Shown: piece by piece, positions 35,501-47,500 of the stretch
Layout of the letters: every line of letters begins with the position of its first letter
Position numbering within the stretch: the stretch's first letter is position 1
The notes under the pieces: model-generated
Told to the model about the DNA's origin: nothing
Seen by the model: only the letters and a program-made list of their open reading frames with translations
Databases searched by the model: none
Program-made: the position numbers and the translations under genes
Assembly: GCA_916613615.1 (NCBI GenBank)
Contig: OU744726.1
Location: 56,064,987-56,128,986, forward strand
Direction: 5' to 3'
Origin: Steromphala cineraria
Lineage: Eukaryota > Mollusca > Gastropoda > Trochida > Trochidae
Length of the DNA stretch: 64,000 bases

Positions 35501-38500
35501 ACATGACGTGAGATCTTCATCAGTTGCCTAATAAAGCAAGAATCCTTTATATCACCAACAGACGCCTTCACAACAGCCCAGGCTATGTATCTGAACTCTT
35601 ATCTTTTGGAATTCACCTTTCAACTTTTGACTCTTTCAAATTAATGTTCATTAATATGTTCTGTAAGCATCACACTGCCCTCTACAGCAAGTTAACAGTT
35701 TCATATATTGTTTTTATTTATAGCACCTTGAACACTCATTATGTGTCTTCAATGTGATCATTAGAAATGCACATCTAAATATTATTTTATGTAAGGTACA
35801 TGTAACTCAGTTACACAAATAACCAAATTGACGATTGAACCTTGAAATTGCTCTTCTTATTTGCGAGACCTTCAAATCTAAGTCATGCAAGTTTCGTGTT
35901 AAAGCCAGACGATAGTTGATGCAGATGCTGATGTTGTCTTCGGGTGACAAAATGTACATGACATGTTTCCTCTGTTTATAGACATATATTTCCTTTACTA
36001 ATTTTGACATGCATGATTTACATAGGCATCTGATGGTGTCATGCTCCAAACATAGCCCCTCCCTTATTTAAAATCAAAATAGTTATATCTAATTAAGGAC
36101 AAACAGTTGATCGAAACTACTCTCGAGGTCTTTGTTGTCTGTGTGGTCTTTGTGGTCTTCATATTGCATATGTGATATTTAAGAGATGGTCGCATTGCTG
36201 ACATTGGTGAAGATGACGTCATACAAGCACGATACAAGCATGCTAAATTCAACAAGGTCATCGAGGCAAGTGGGAAATGCGTAATGCCAGGTAGACAGAT
36301 AAGTGCCCTTGGTCTCTTTGACTAGAAATTGTAATTTCATCTGCTCAAAATAGTAACTAAAACTTCAAGTAATTATAGTACCTGTTTTAGTCTCAATAAC
36401 AAGAGATCCCAATTGATAATATTGTTATTTTGTTTATATTTACTGTCAAGCTGCGCAAAATTGTTTTTAAAGTGCTCAAAATTATATTGAACATTGTTTA
36501 TAATTGTCGAATTATTACATCATTGTTCTGCTGTTGTTGTGTTTGTGCTTTCATTTGTTTCTTTCTACTTGTTTACAAACATGATCATGGTGTTTATTGT
36601 TTGATGGTGTTTGTAATGGTATAAAAGGGCGACTATGTGGCGACTCGGGGGCTGCAATGGTATTAGGTTGTGTTTGTTGTTGATGGCTTGCTTTATGATA
36701 CTGACTATTTTAGATAAGCCATGATTGAGCTGATGTCTCTGAATAAGCGAGTGTCATATATCAAGTGAATTGTGACTAGTCTAAAATAAAAACATTAGTG
36801 TCGGACATCAGGTAATCATGGCTCCTCGAAATATAGAAAACGAGTCATAAATGTAAATAGGTGAGTCAGAGCTACTCTACATATCTTTCTGTGGTTGTCT
36901 TTTAAGGAAGTCTTGTCTGTCATCCCTTATACCTTTCTTTAAATCGATTAGTGTTATATGTTATTCTTTAAGTCTTCAGCTATGAAATTAAAGGTCACAA
37001 TTCATGACGCAGTTGACTTGAATGTTTGCCTGATAGGTCTGGTGGATGCTCACACTCATCCGGTATGGGCAGGGGACAGAGTGGAGGAGTTCGCACTCAA
37101 GGTAGAAAGTAACATTGATAACGGTTCGAAGAATAGTCAGCTTTATGACTATCATCTTGACATTTCTCATTTTGCATTGCTTACTAGCATCATTGGCACA
37201 TTGGCACTCTTTAACCTACTATTATGTTTGTACAATCTAATCTTCAGTATTTCAGTGTTTATACAATCATTTAACTGCAACATCATCAGTCAATCAACGA
37301 GGATGTTTTACTGCATATTGTTACGAAATTTATCAAGGTCTTCGGTTAAGATATCAAACTTCGGGAAAATTTCCTGCATGTTGCAGCTTGCAGGAGCATC
37401 GTACATGGATGTACATAAGGCAGGGGGAGGTATCCATTACACAGTAGAGTGTACCCGTCAAGCCTCAGAAGACAACCTTTACAACTCCTTTAGGCAACGA
37501 CTTGACACGATGGTTCGACTGGGCACGACGTTGGTGGAGTGCAAGAGCGGGTATGGTCTAGACATGGACACAGAGATTAAGATGCTCAGAGTGATAGAGC
37601 GGGGACGTGCCAGTGGAAGCATTGACATCTCCAGCACCTTCTGCGGCGCACACGCTGTCCCAAAGTATAACGTTCAATTTTCTCTCTTCCCTTCAAAACT
37701 CAGTCTAAGTAAATCTAGCCTCAATAAAACCCGTTTCACTCCGATATTGAGTCTATCGAATTGACCAACCAGCAATAGTTTGCACTCGCACATTTTACGT
37801 TGGAGGGTAATAGGTCGGTGAAAGGTCGGCCGAGGCGACCTCCTACTAGATCTCGCTAGATTTAATATCGGAGTGAAACGGATGTTAGTGAGGTTAGGTT
37901 TACTGAGACTGCTTCAACCGTCAACGATCAACTTGTATAAAACAAAATTTGAAAGAATATTCTATTTTTACCAAAACCATCATATTTTGTTTGAAATTAT
38001 AATTGTAAAGAAGGGCCGATTATATTAATCGAAACAAACTATGTTAATAACAACTCTCGTTATTAGAAAGAATGGCATTTACTCTCATCTCAAATGCTAT
38101 GTTTCGATGCTGAAATATAATGCAATCACGTTTATTATATTTTTGCAGGATGCTTTTATGAAATATTGTATAAATGTATTAGTGAAATGTCCCGGTTCTG
38201 TTAAATGCTTTGCGTGATTGAATCTGCACTCCCCAGGGGCTGGCAGGCTGGTGTTTACGTTGATGAAGTCGTGCGCACACAGCTCCCTGCCGTAGAGCAG
38301 CTGATGAGAGCAGGTGAGCTGCACGTCGACAACATTGATGTCTTCTGTGAGACGGGTGTGTTCAACCTGAGCCAAAGCCGCCAGATACTGAGTGCAGGAA
38401 TGCGGGCTGGGCTGCAGGCAAACTTCCACGGGGAGGAACTCTCCTGTCTTCATTCAGCCGAGGTACGCATGACGGCTTCCTATTCTGCAACAGTGCCAAC

Positions 38501-41500
38501 ATGCTTACTAATGCCTCATCCCCCTTCCACCAATATGCGACAGTCAACGATCGCGTCGATCGCTGCGGTCGCAGACTTTTTAGCAACCAATATTCCACAC
38601 TTTGAGATTGTGGTTCCAACGTTGTATGATTCAACAGTCAAAAAAATTAGCGTCGGTCGTATGCCCAGTAACGACCGAATGACAAACTTCCATGCGAGTG
38701 GTAGGGACCATGCTGAGACCGCAGCGACAATTTCTAGGATCGATAAACGATCGACTTGCGATGGCTTGCACAGTCGAGTGCGACTACGTTACGATATTGT
38801 TAGTCTTGTACGACTTAAGTACGACCATCACGACTATTCACACAGCAACATTGAAAGACATGCGATCTCATCATTACTTATGAAAGACCGATCTTGTTCT
38901 AAGTAAAATGTGACCGCGACGGACAGTAAAAATTTCCTTCCGAGTCTGACTTGCATATATAGATTTGAACATAGATATGGACATTCTAGGATACGACGTG
39001 AGGTCAACTGAACAATGTGAACACATTTTGGGATATACATGACTTGCATGTGTCCCTGTTGTTATGAAATTACGATTAATCAATGTACAATATATATGTT
39101 AACTTATTTAATGATTAACTTTATTCTAGGTTTGATTATCATTTATAAAACTGAGTGAATGGTTAAAGAATACATTGCAATGCATTGCAATGTAAAATCG
39201 ATCTTTCATTTGAAAATCGTCAGGTCATTTTTGACAAGATGAGTTTGAAATATTTGTTACATGTTTTTAGTAGTAAGATAAGATAAGATAAGATAATGTC
39301 TTTATTGTCCCAAGGGAAATTTGTTTTACATCATATATACAGTTCTCCAGTTACAAACAAAGCAAGCTAAATGTACATGATAATATTATTATGCAAAAGA
39401 TTTGTCTAAATAAACATGAACACATCCGATTTAGTCACACTAACATTCACTTGACTAAAACATATATATAACATTAATCAATAAACTGCTCATTGTAGGA
39501 ACGAACACTGTTTGGAATAAAAGAGTAGCGAAACCTGTTTGTTCTCCCAGTCGGCATGCGCAGTCTGCGTCCTGAAGGTAGCCAAGAATATTCCGAAAAA
39601 AGAATATGTGATTGGTCACTTAAAATTTTATTTGTTTTCTTGGAAATTTGCTGCTCATAAATATCGCCGATACTTTCAATTGGAAGTCCAATAATTTTTG
39701 AAGCTGTTTTAACAATTTTTGAAAGTTTGTTTTTATTCTGAACAGACAGATTTCCGTACCAGCTCAAGAAATTAAAGGTCAAGATACTTTGAATAAATGT
39801 TCTGTAAAATAACCTCAATATAGTTTGATCTATTTTAAAATGTCTCAATCTCCACAAAAAATGCAAGCGTTGCTGTCCTTTCTTATAAATTTTGTCAGTA
39901 TTTTCGTTCCAAGAAAGTTTTGAATCTAAGACAGTACCCAAATATTTGTATTCTGTTACTCTTTCTATTTCACCATCATCTATAGTCACAGCATTTAATG
40001 TAGACTTCTTTTTCCTAAAATCTATGACCATTTCTTTGGTTTTCTGCACATTCAAAAACAAAAGGTTTGATTTACACCAATCTACAAATTTTGAAATTTC
40101 AGTTCTGTAACACAGTTCAGATTCTCTAATCAGGCCCACCAATGCTGCATCATCGGCAAATTTGATTGTCATACAAGTTTTTGCATTGGATACGCAATCA
40201 TTGGTATACAATATAAACAAAATCGGTGAAATAACGCAACCTTGTGGAGCGCCAGTGGATGTACTTACAGTTGAAGACTGCACTTGGTTAACCCTAACAA
40301 ATTGTTGTCTATTAACTAGAAATGAGTTGATCCATCTAATGATATTAGAATTTACATTCATTTTACAAAGTTTGTCAGTAAGTAGATGAGGCTGAATAGT
40401 ATTGAAAGCAGATGAAAAATCAACAAACATAATTCTTACATATGTACCATAGCTTTCTAAATGCTGATAGATATTGTGTAGCAGAGTTATTGTTGCATCT
40501 TCTACACCACGCCTTGCCCTGTTTGCAAATTGTAAAGGATCAATAATATGGCTGACTTCACAAAGCAATAAGTTCTTCATGATGCGTTCTAAACATTTCA
40601 TTGCAACAGAGGTAAGAGCCACTGGTCTAAAATCGTTATTAACGGTTGGATTTTTCTTTTTGGGCACTGGGATAATTTTAGAGGTTTTCCAAAGAGTGGG
40701 AACTTCATGAGAATTTATCGAAATTTGAAATAGCTTTTGGAAGATAACAGCCAGCTGCATTCTACACTCCTTAAGAACAATTCCAAACAAGTTATCAGGC
40801 CCACAAGATTTGTGCGGGTTAATCTGAGCAAATGAACTAACTACATCTTCTGTCGTAATTGTTACCATTTCGCCAAGTGGAAGCGATTCCATTACACTTT
40901 CCCTTTCATCCGAAAAATTTCCAGTGTCAAATCTGGAGTAGAAAGAGTTTAATTCATTTGCAAAGGATAGATCATCCATGGATTGTAACTGCTGTGGCCT
41001 ACTGTGTGAGCCAATAATAGTTTCAATACCACTCCATGCGTTACGTAAATTGTTAACCGAGAATTGTCTTTCAATTTTAAAGGTCACAATTGTTGTAAAG
41101 GTCACATATTGCCACAACTACGGATGTAGCAGGCCAATCTACATAAAGTCATGGCGTAGCTGACCTCTGGTCATTTTCTTTTGATGTAAAACGATCCATG
41201 GTTCGGAACACTCTTTGACCGGGATTTTGACATGTACGAGAGCTAGGCGACTCTTCCTGTAACTCGCGGAAGATTACTATCTAAAGGTTTTCATTACTCT
41301 GGCGTTAAAGAGGTTATGCAATGTATTTTTTCTAAGAATGATAGATCATTATCTCCATTACCATTATCTATGGAAATGCAATGAGCATGTAATTGAGACA
41401 ATACACACATAAATTAGACTTTTAATCAGCATTTAATACCCGGTTTTTAGAACGCAGCCGGAATTAACAGGCGAACACTTTGAAAACTCATTAGCCGTGA

Positions 41501-44500
41501 CGCCCCGCCCACCGGGCCTGTCGCCACTTGCTTGAGGCAAACCTCCTTCAAACCAAAACAATTTATGTGTTAAATTCTGATTTATAAAAGAAGGTTAGAA
41601 GCAAGTACGATTAAATCTAAGAAATACTCTGTATTACTTTTGTTGTCGGGATCGCTTTGATGGATGTGACTGTACCAATATGCGGAATGTTATATGCAAA
41701 ACAGTGTGATCTCAAATATAACATTGTTTCATTTTCAATACAAATCGAAACCTTATATATATTGAATAGATCAACCATTGGTAAATCATGTTTAATTATT
41801 TTATTATTGATATGTGTTGTAAAAACTACGGAGATTTGTCATAACGTACTTTAGATTATCCACTGTGGCGCCTATCTTTTCATAAGAGAAAAATAAAATA
41901 AATAACATACAGTATAACCGTTCACACTTTTCCATTCCTTTCAAACCACTATGGTAAGATTATCTACCGTCTAACATATCTTTATATTGCAATAAACGCA
42001 CAAAAAATAACATTTTAGGTATCCGGTTTGTTCACTGAAAATATAAACGATTTGTTATTTGTCACCGTCGGAGATAATTGTCAGTGCATGTTATGTAAGA
42101 TTCAGCAAACAACAGACCATCGGATTATCACATTAAACGGACATGTCTAGCCATAACGGCGCCAATTTAACAAGGCAGTCGCCGTTTTGCGTCATTTGAT
42201 AGGGCTTTGAAATATACGATACTACATGTTTATACACTAAAAATTGGCTTAAATAACTCGTTATTTAGCCGTGGGATATCTAAGCTATCGGAATATACAA
42301 AAAGTGAGTGTTTTTGTGAATATTTGTATGTTAAATGAACGATCAAAAATGTGTCATTACCAATTGAAAAATGGTAATTTGGTGAAACTACTCACCTACT
42401 GCTACGTCATAGTAGGTTGACACGCTCTGGACACGCTTCAGTGACCACAGATTCTGTTCGTCGGGGCTTATTGGGCAGTGTATTTAAAAAGCCGTATTAA
42501 GACAGGTTACCGTCCGATTTCGAAAATTAAAAGTTGACTCTAATTCAAATTGCAAACCCCTTTTTATGAATCCCCAAAGTGGCCATAGACCATCGCAATC
42601 TGTCGCGGTGCGCTCGCAGAAGCGCTCTCCATTGGTTACGAGTGAGGGAGATACAAATTGGGATCATGGGTGTTCCTAAGAATTCAGTGCGATGTCATTG
42701 TGATTGAGTGAGAGTTTGCACGACCGTTAGGCAAAATTCGGTTGCAGTTGGGTCGTTTGCTCGGTGGAATGGGGGTATAAATTATACCACCATGCCATTA
42801 ACCCTCAACCGATATGCGACATTGGTGTGATCGTCACGATCATGTTGGTCGTAGCGATCCTAGACATTTCAGACTGATGAGTAAGAGGATGCCTAGGCCA
42901 CAGCGACAGTTTCTTGAATCGAAAGATTGTTATCATGGCTGAGAAAATATTTAAGATTAAATCTTTGAAGTGTTCCTCCATTCTTTTCAAACGTCTTTCC
43001 AAAAGCCGTTTGATCTCGGGGTAAGTGCGTGTTCCATGACATTTCTGCTGTTGAAGAGTTTTTTCACCTAACATAATTATCTTTTTCGAAATGATTGTAT
43101 ATCATTTTTTCTTGAGCTCAAATTTCGTCCTCATTGTAATTATTAGTTATTAACATACGTTTTCAGGATTACCTTTCCAAATACATTCAAAACACATTTT
43201 TTTCAAGGACTTTGGGACATAAGTATGTTAGGAAACACGTTTACATCATGATGATGTTAACGGCACAACAAACAATAAGACGCACAGGTTTGATGCATTT
43301 GCATATTCAGTTCAATTGACAACCATATCAATGAATTCGAAAGGACGGTGGTTCTTAAAAACTAAATAATCACATAAGATATACAAAATGACGGAAGCAT
43401 CCTAGTGCCACAGTAAAAAAATTTTCCCCTAATTAGGAGATACCATTACCTAATTAGGACTTAATCATCGCCTAATTAGGACAAAACTATCACCTAATTA
43501 GGAGAAACTATCTCCTAATAAGGAGATATTAACCCCTAATTAGGATTTACTAACTAATATGATTCACTAGGATAGTTATCACCTAATTAGGACTTAGTTA
43601 TCACCTAATTAGGAGAAAGTTATCACCTAATAAACTTATCTCCTAAGTAGGCGTTACTATCTACTAATTAGGTGACACATCAAAACCGTTAAGCACCAAA
43701 CCCCCCCCCCCCCCCCCCCCCAACAAAAATAAATAAAAGTTGAATTTTCAGTATATAAAATTTAACCCTCATTATGGCAAATAATGGAGTGTTCCATTGG
43801 TGATAATAGGTTTTACTTTATGAAAAACGTGTCTCACGAACGCAATCACATGCACGTGAATCCCGCCACCCATGTGTTGCACAAAACAAAATTTCAAACA
43901 ATCACAAGTATTGGGTATTTAAGGATCGGTTCCGACTTCATTACCACTTGTTCCACTTCTCATTGACAATGGCATGAAGGAGAATTTCAAATGCATTGAG
44001 ATGGCAGATCATTTGGCTTCATCGGGAAGGACTTTCTCACAAGGAAATTGCCAGAAGAACTCACTTCCACTATACCGTCATAAGCCGTCTGGTCAGGAAG
44101 CGTGCACAAACAAATGACGTGAGGTACCTTCCACGATCAGGAAAACCAAAAGCTACCACGCCCCAGGAGGATAGAGCTCTGTTGCGACGTGAAAGACGCC
44201 TGCCGTTTGCTTCAAGCACCCATCTGAAACAGGTATGGTTACCTCATCGCCGCTTGAGCAACCAAACTCTGAGAAATCGCCTCAAACCTGCCGGATTAAG
44301 GGCCAGAAGGGTCATCAGGCGTCCAATGCTCACAGATAACCACAGACGTATGCGTCGGTTATGGTGTGTGGACAGGCAGAGGTGGAACCTGAGATCATGG
44401 AGGAGAGTACACTGAACCGACGAAAGTCGTTTCCTCTTCTATCCTTTTGATGGCGAATGGAGGACCAGGAATACACGTCTTGCCCCAAAGAACATATCGG

Positions 44501-47500
44501 CAAGGTTACCATGTGGCGGAGATCCGTGATGCTTTGGGGAGGCTTCTCCAACTACTGTAGACTCGATTTGGTGACTATACATGGTTCACTCACACGCGTT
44601 CGCTACATTCAGGAGGTTCTGGTTCCTTTAATTATTGATCATTTCGATGACCACAGACTTGCCACAAGCCCCTTCTTCATGGACGACAATGCCAGACCCC
44701 ATCGTTCACTTACTGTAAACCAACATCTGGAAAATAATGGTGAAACACGAATTCCATGGCCAGCAATGTCACCTGATTTGAACCCAATCGAGCATGTTTG
44801 GGACATTTTGGTCGTCGAATACAAAGAAGGGATCCTCCTGTTAAAAACCTGAGGGAACTGGAGGCCGCTCTTTACGATGAGTGGCAGCGGACACCGATGG
44901 AACAATTAAAGAACCTGGTTAGGGGTATGACAAGAAGAGTGGCTGCAGTTATTCGCGCTCGTGGTGGCACCATACGTTACTGATGTTTGGTGATTCTTGA
45001 AACACTGATTCACTTTATTTAAGCTGCTTTGATCGGGTGGCACACACCAAGAGCTTGTAGTGACAATACTTAAACATCCATGTGTTTTGGATGAAATTAC
45101 ATGTTCATTTCTCTCTTTCTTTTCATGCACTTTTAGTGCCCACACGATTAACAAACTTCTCTTGCAAATGACAAAATGATTGTTCTTTCAATAAAAATTG
45201 GTTTTGCTTATCTTCTTTTTTCCTCAGTCTCATACCATACTTAAACGAAGTACACCCCTCTGTGAAAAATCAGGGGGGTGCTTGACTTTTTTTATGCACT
45301 TTTTCGTTGATTAAAAAAGTTTTAGGGTGTCAAAACGAAAGATTGATTCTACCTCGCTTTAGAGTTTGATACGAAACCATCGCCATCGCTACCATCGCTT
45401 TCAAAACACTATTGCATCTCAACAATTACACACATCTGCGTGAGGTGAGCTGAGGATATATGGACGCCGCTTTCAAGAGTATTCCACTTATATCACGGAT
45501 GCTAGTATTATTGCAGGGAGAAAGTCCGCAGCACAATTGTGACTATGCATTGCAGTGAAACCTGGAACTAGCGAACCATGGATGGTACTGCGCTGAAATC
45601 AGTGTAGCATTGCACCCAAATTTGACTGGGTGTAGAACAGTTCTCCACAGCAGACAAAGTTATCCCTGGCGTTAACCCACCCCCGGCCTCCACACATATT
45701 TTTCCATGATCTACTCTTACGTACTTGACAGCACTTTCCAAAGCTCTGCATACCGTAAACTTGTTCATCGGTGCTCAAATCCGCTCTTAACTATCCTTTT
45801 GTCAAGCGCCCCCTTCCCATGTCACTACATTGCATCGTCACCCAACCCCACTAAATCAGGTCGTCTTCCCAGAGCAATGAAGTCGTGTACACTTGCAATA
45901 AATTTCCTTATTAACCATCACATCAACTTCTAGAATACCAATTAATTATTAATATTTTGCCCACACACCACCACCTTTATGTCTATATTGCAATGTACTT
46001 GGGACAAACTTAATTGATTGATATGACGGTATTGAAAAGTTGTGTCCAGTTAAAAGTAGATTTCAGTGTGTCGTTGCAGCTAACCTAAGCGACTACTGTG
46101 CTCTATTTTAATTGTTTATACTTTAACAAATGGATTGTTTTTCAGATGGGAGCCGAAATTGGAGCCTTGGCAATAAGTCACCTGGAGAAAGTGTCAGAGA
46201 GCGGTATACAGGCGATGGCTCGGCAGGGCACGGTGGCTGTCATCCTACCCACCACCGCCTACATACTGCGCCTCACTCCGCCTCCAGTCCGCCGCATGAT
46301 AGACAGCGGCGTCCTTGTGGCTCTCGGCACTGACTTCAACCCCAATGCGTACTGTATGTCAATGGTAGGCTATGATTATCATGTTTACACGGCGTTCGGG
46401 GCTGCAAATGAACAGCTGAAATCGGAAGACACGTTGAAGATCAAGGGCACTTCAACCTTCAGAATTGATTAACATAGAGTTCCATTGCTGGGCTGCTATG
46501 TGTTGAAACTCAATAAATGTATTCAAGAAGGGATTTTTAAAAAGAAAGTGAAGAGTATATAAAACATTTTGTACATGTCAGAGTTGAAAACATCAAATAA
46601 TATTTCATAATGATTTTGTTATTCGTTTTTTTGGCGACTTTGGTAAATGGACCGGTTTTGAGAGATGCGGGCTATAGCTTCTGATATAACAGCAGATCCA
46701 GCATGTCTTATCCTCTCCGCACTTGCCTTGATAATTGGAAAGTAATCTCCTCTCCGAAAAGAAGCATTTACCTTAATCGGAAACAATCATTTGAATAACT
46801 ACGAGTCCTCAAGATTGTTTTCTGTAATCGTTTTTAAAAGGGTGGCCTTATTGTTTGTCGAGTGGTATGCTAATGAGGGTAATTCCCATGAATCCCAACC
46901 CCAACCCCAACCCCAACCCCAACAAGCTATGTGCAATTTCATGACATTGGTACGAAATTAAGTTAACGATAAAGCGAAATGTTGAATTTGTCATTGAAGT
47001 TATAATTAATTAAAATGACAATTTTGTAAAGATGTTTATGCCTCTATTAATTTCTAACAACTTTGTTAGTTAATCGCTTCCAGACGCTTTATGATTTCAT
47101 ACAATGTTGCTGTAATACGTGGATAGAGCCACAGCACAAATCAACCAAACCTTCGTGGATGTTCATAAGTTCACACACTCTACTGTCGTCTCGAGTTAAG
47201 CTTTCAAAGTAATCAACATTTATATCATCTGCATAAAAAGAGAGTTTGGTTCAATGGATTTGTTTCTTTTGTTTTAATTTTCATACGTGCTAAAATAACA
47301 AAACCAATAATTCCGTAATTCCGTAACGCTTTCGTTTCCGGGCCATATCTCAAAAACCGTTCAATATTTGTACAAAATCTAGTGTTGATGTGGTGTCTTT
47401 TGCTATTTTGGATATTCCGAATTTCTGACTTTTTGATGGTTTCAATGGCAACAAATTGAACTTGCATTTTGGGAGAATGTCCATTTCCAAGCTATAGCTC

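Larger units (their letters stand above)
29581..36183. other. AMDHD1 intron 1
   Basis: 6.6-kb intron. It contains one copy each of an inverted repeat family (31.56-31.81 and 34.85-35.12 kb), a GCGACC-rich patch (31.87-32.31), a GT run, and a copy of the 143-bp family (32.38-32.59). Nothing is recognised in 29.6-31.5, 32.6-34.8 and 35.1-36.18 kb. Confidence 0.65.
43691..45283 (+). mobile_element. Tc1-type DNA transposon relic
   Basis: About 1.6 kb between terminal repeats AAGCACC…CCCC (43691; here expanded to a run of 21 C) and its complement CAGGGGGGTGCTT ending at 45283. Contains one broken transposase gene. A TA duplication is not clear at the ends. Confidence 0.8.
38463..46145. other. AMDHD1 intron 5
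   Basis: 7.7-kb intron. It holds a GATCG-rich patch (38.5-38.86 kb), a minus-strand LINE (39.27-41.1), a second patch (42.59-42.95), a palindromic-array element (43.40-43.69) and a Tc1 relic (43.69-45.28). Nothing is recognised in 41.15-42.5 and 45.3-46.1 kb. Confidence 0.7.

Noticed and set aside
36958..37764. A single 268-residue gene
   Set aside because: It is AMDHD1 exons 3 and 4 plus the stop-free intron between them. Family members join the two exons directly.
38205..38906. A 233-residue ORF as one coding unit
   Set aside because: Only 38237-38462 is AMDHD1 exon 5. The rest reads through a GATCG-rich repeat after a good splice donor.
46886..46925. Interstitial telomere repeat
   Set aside because: The unit is CCCCAA with only about five copies, not the animal CCCTAA.
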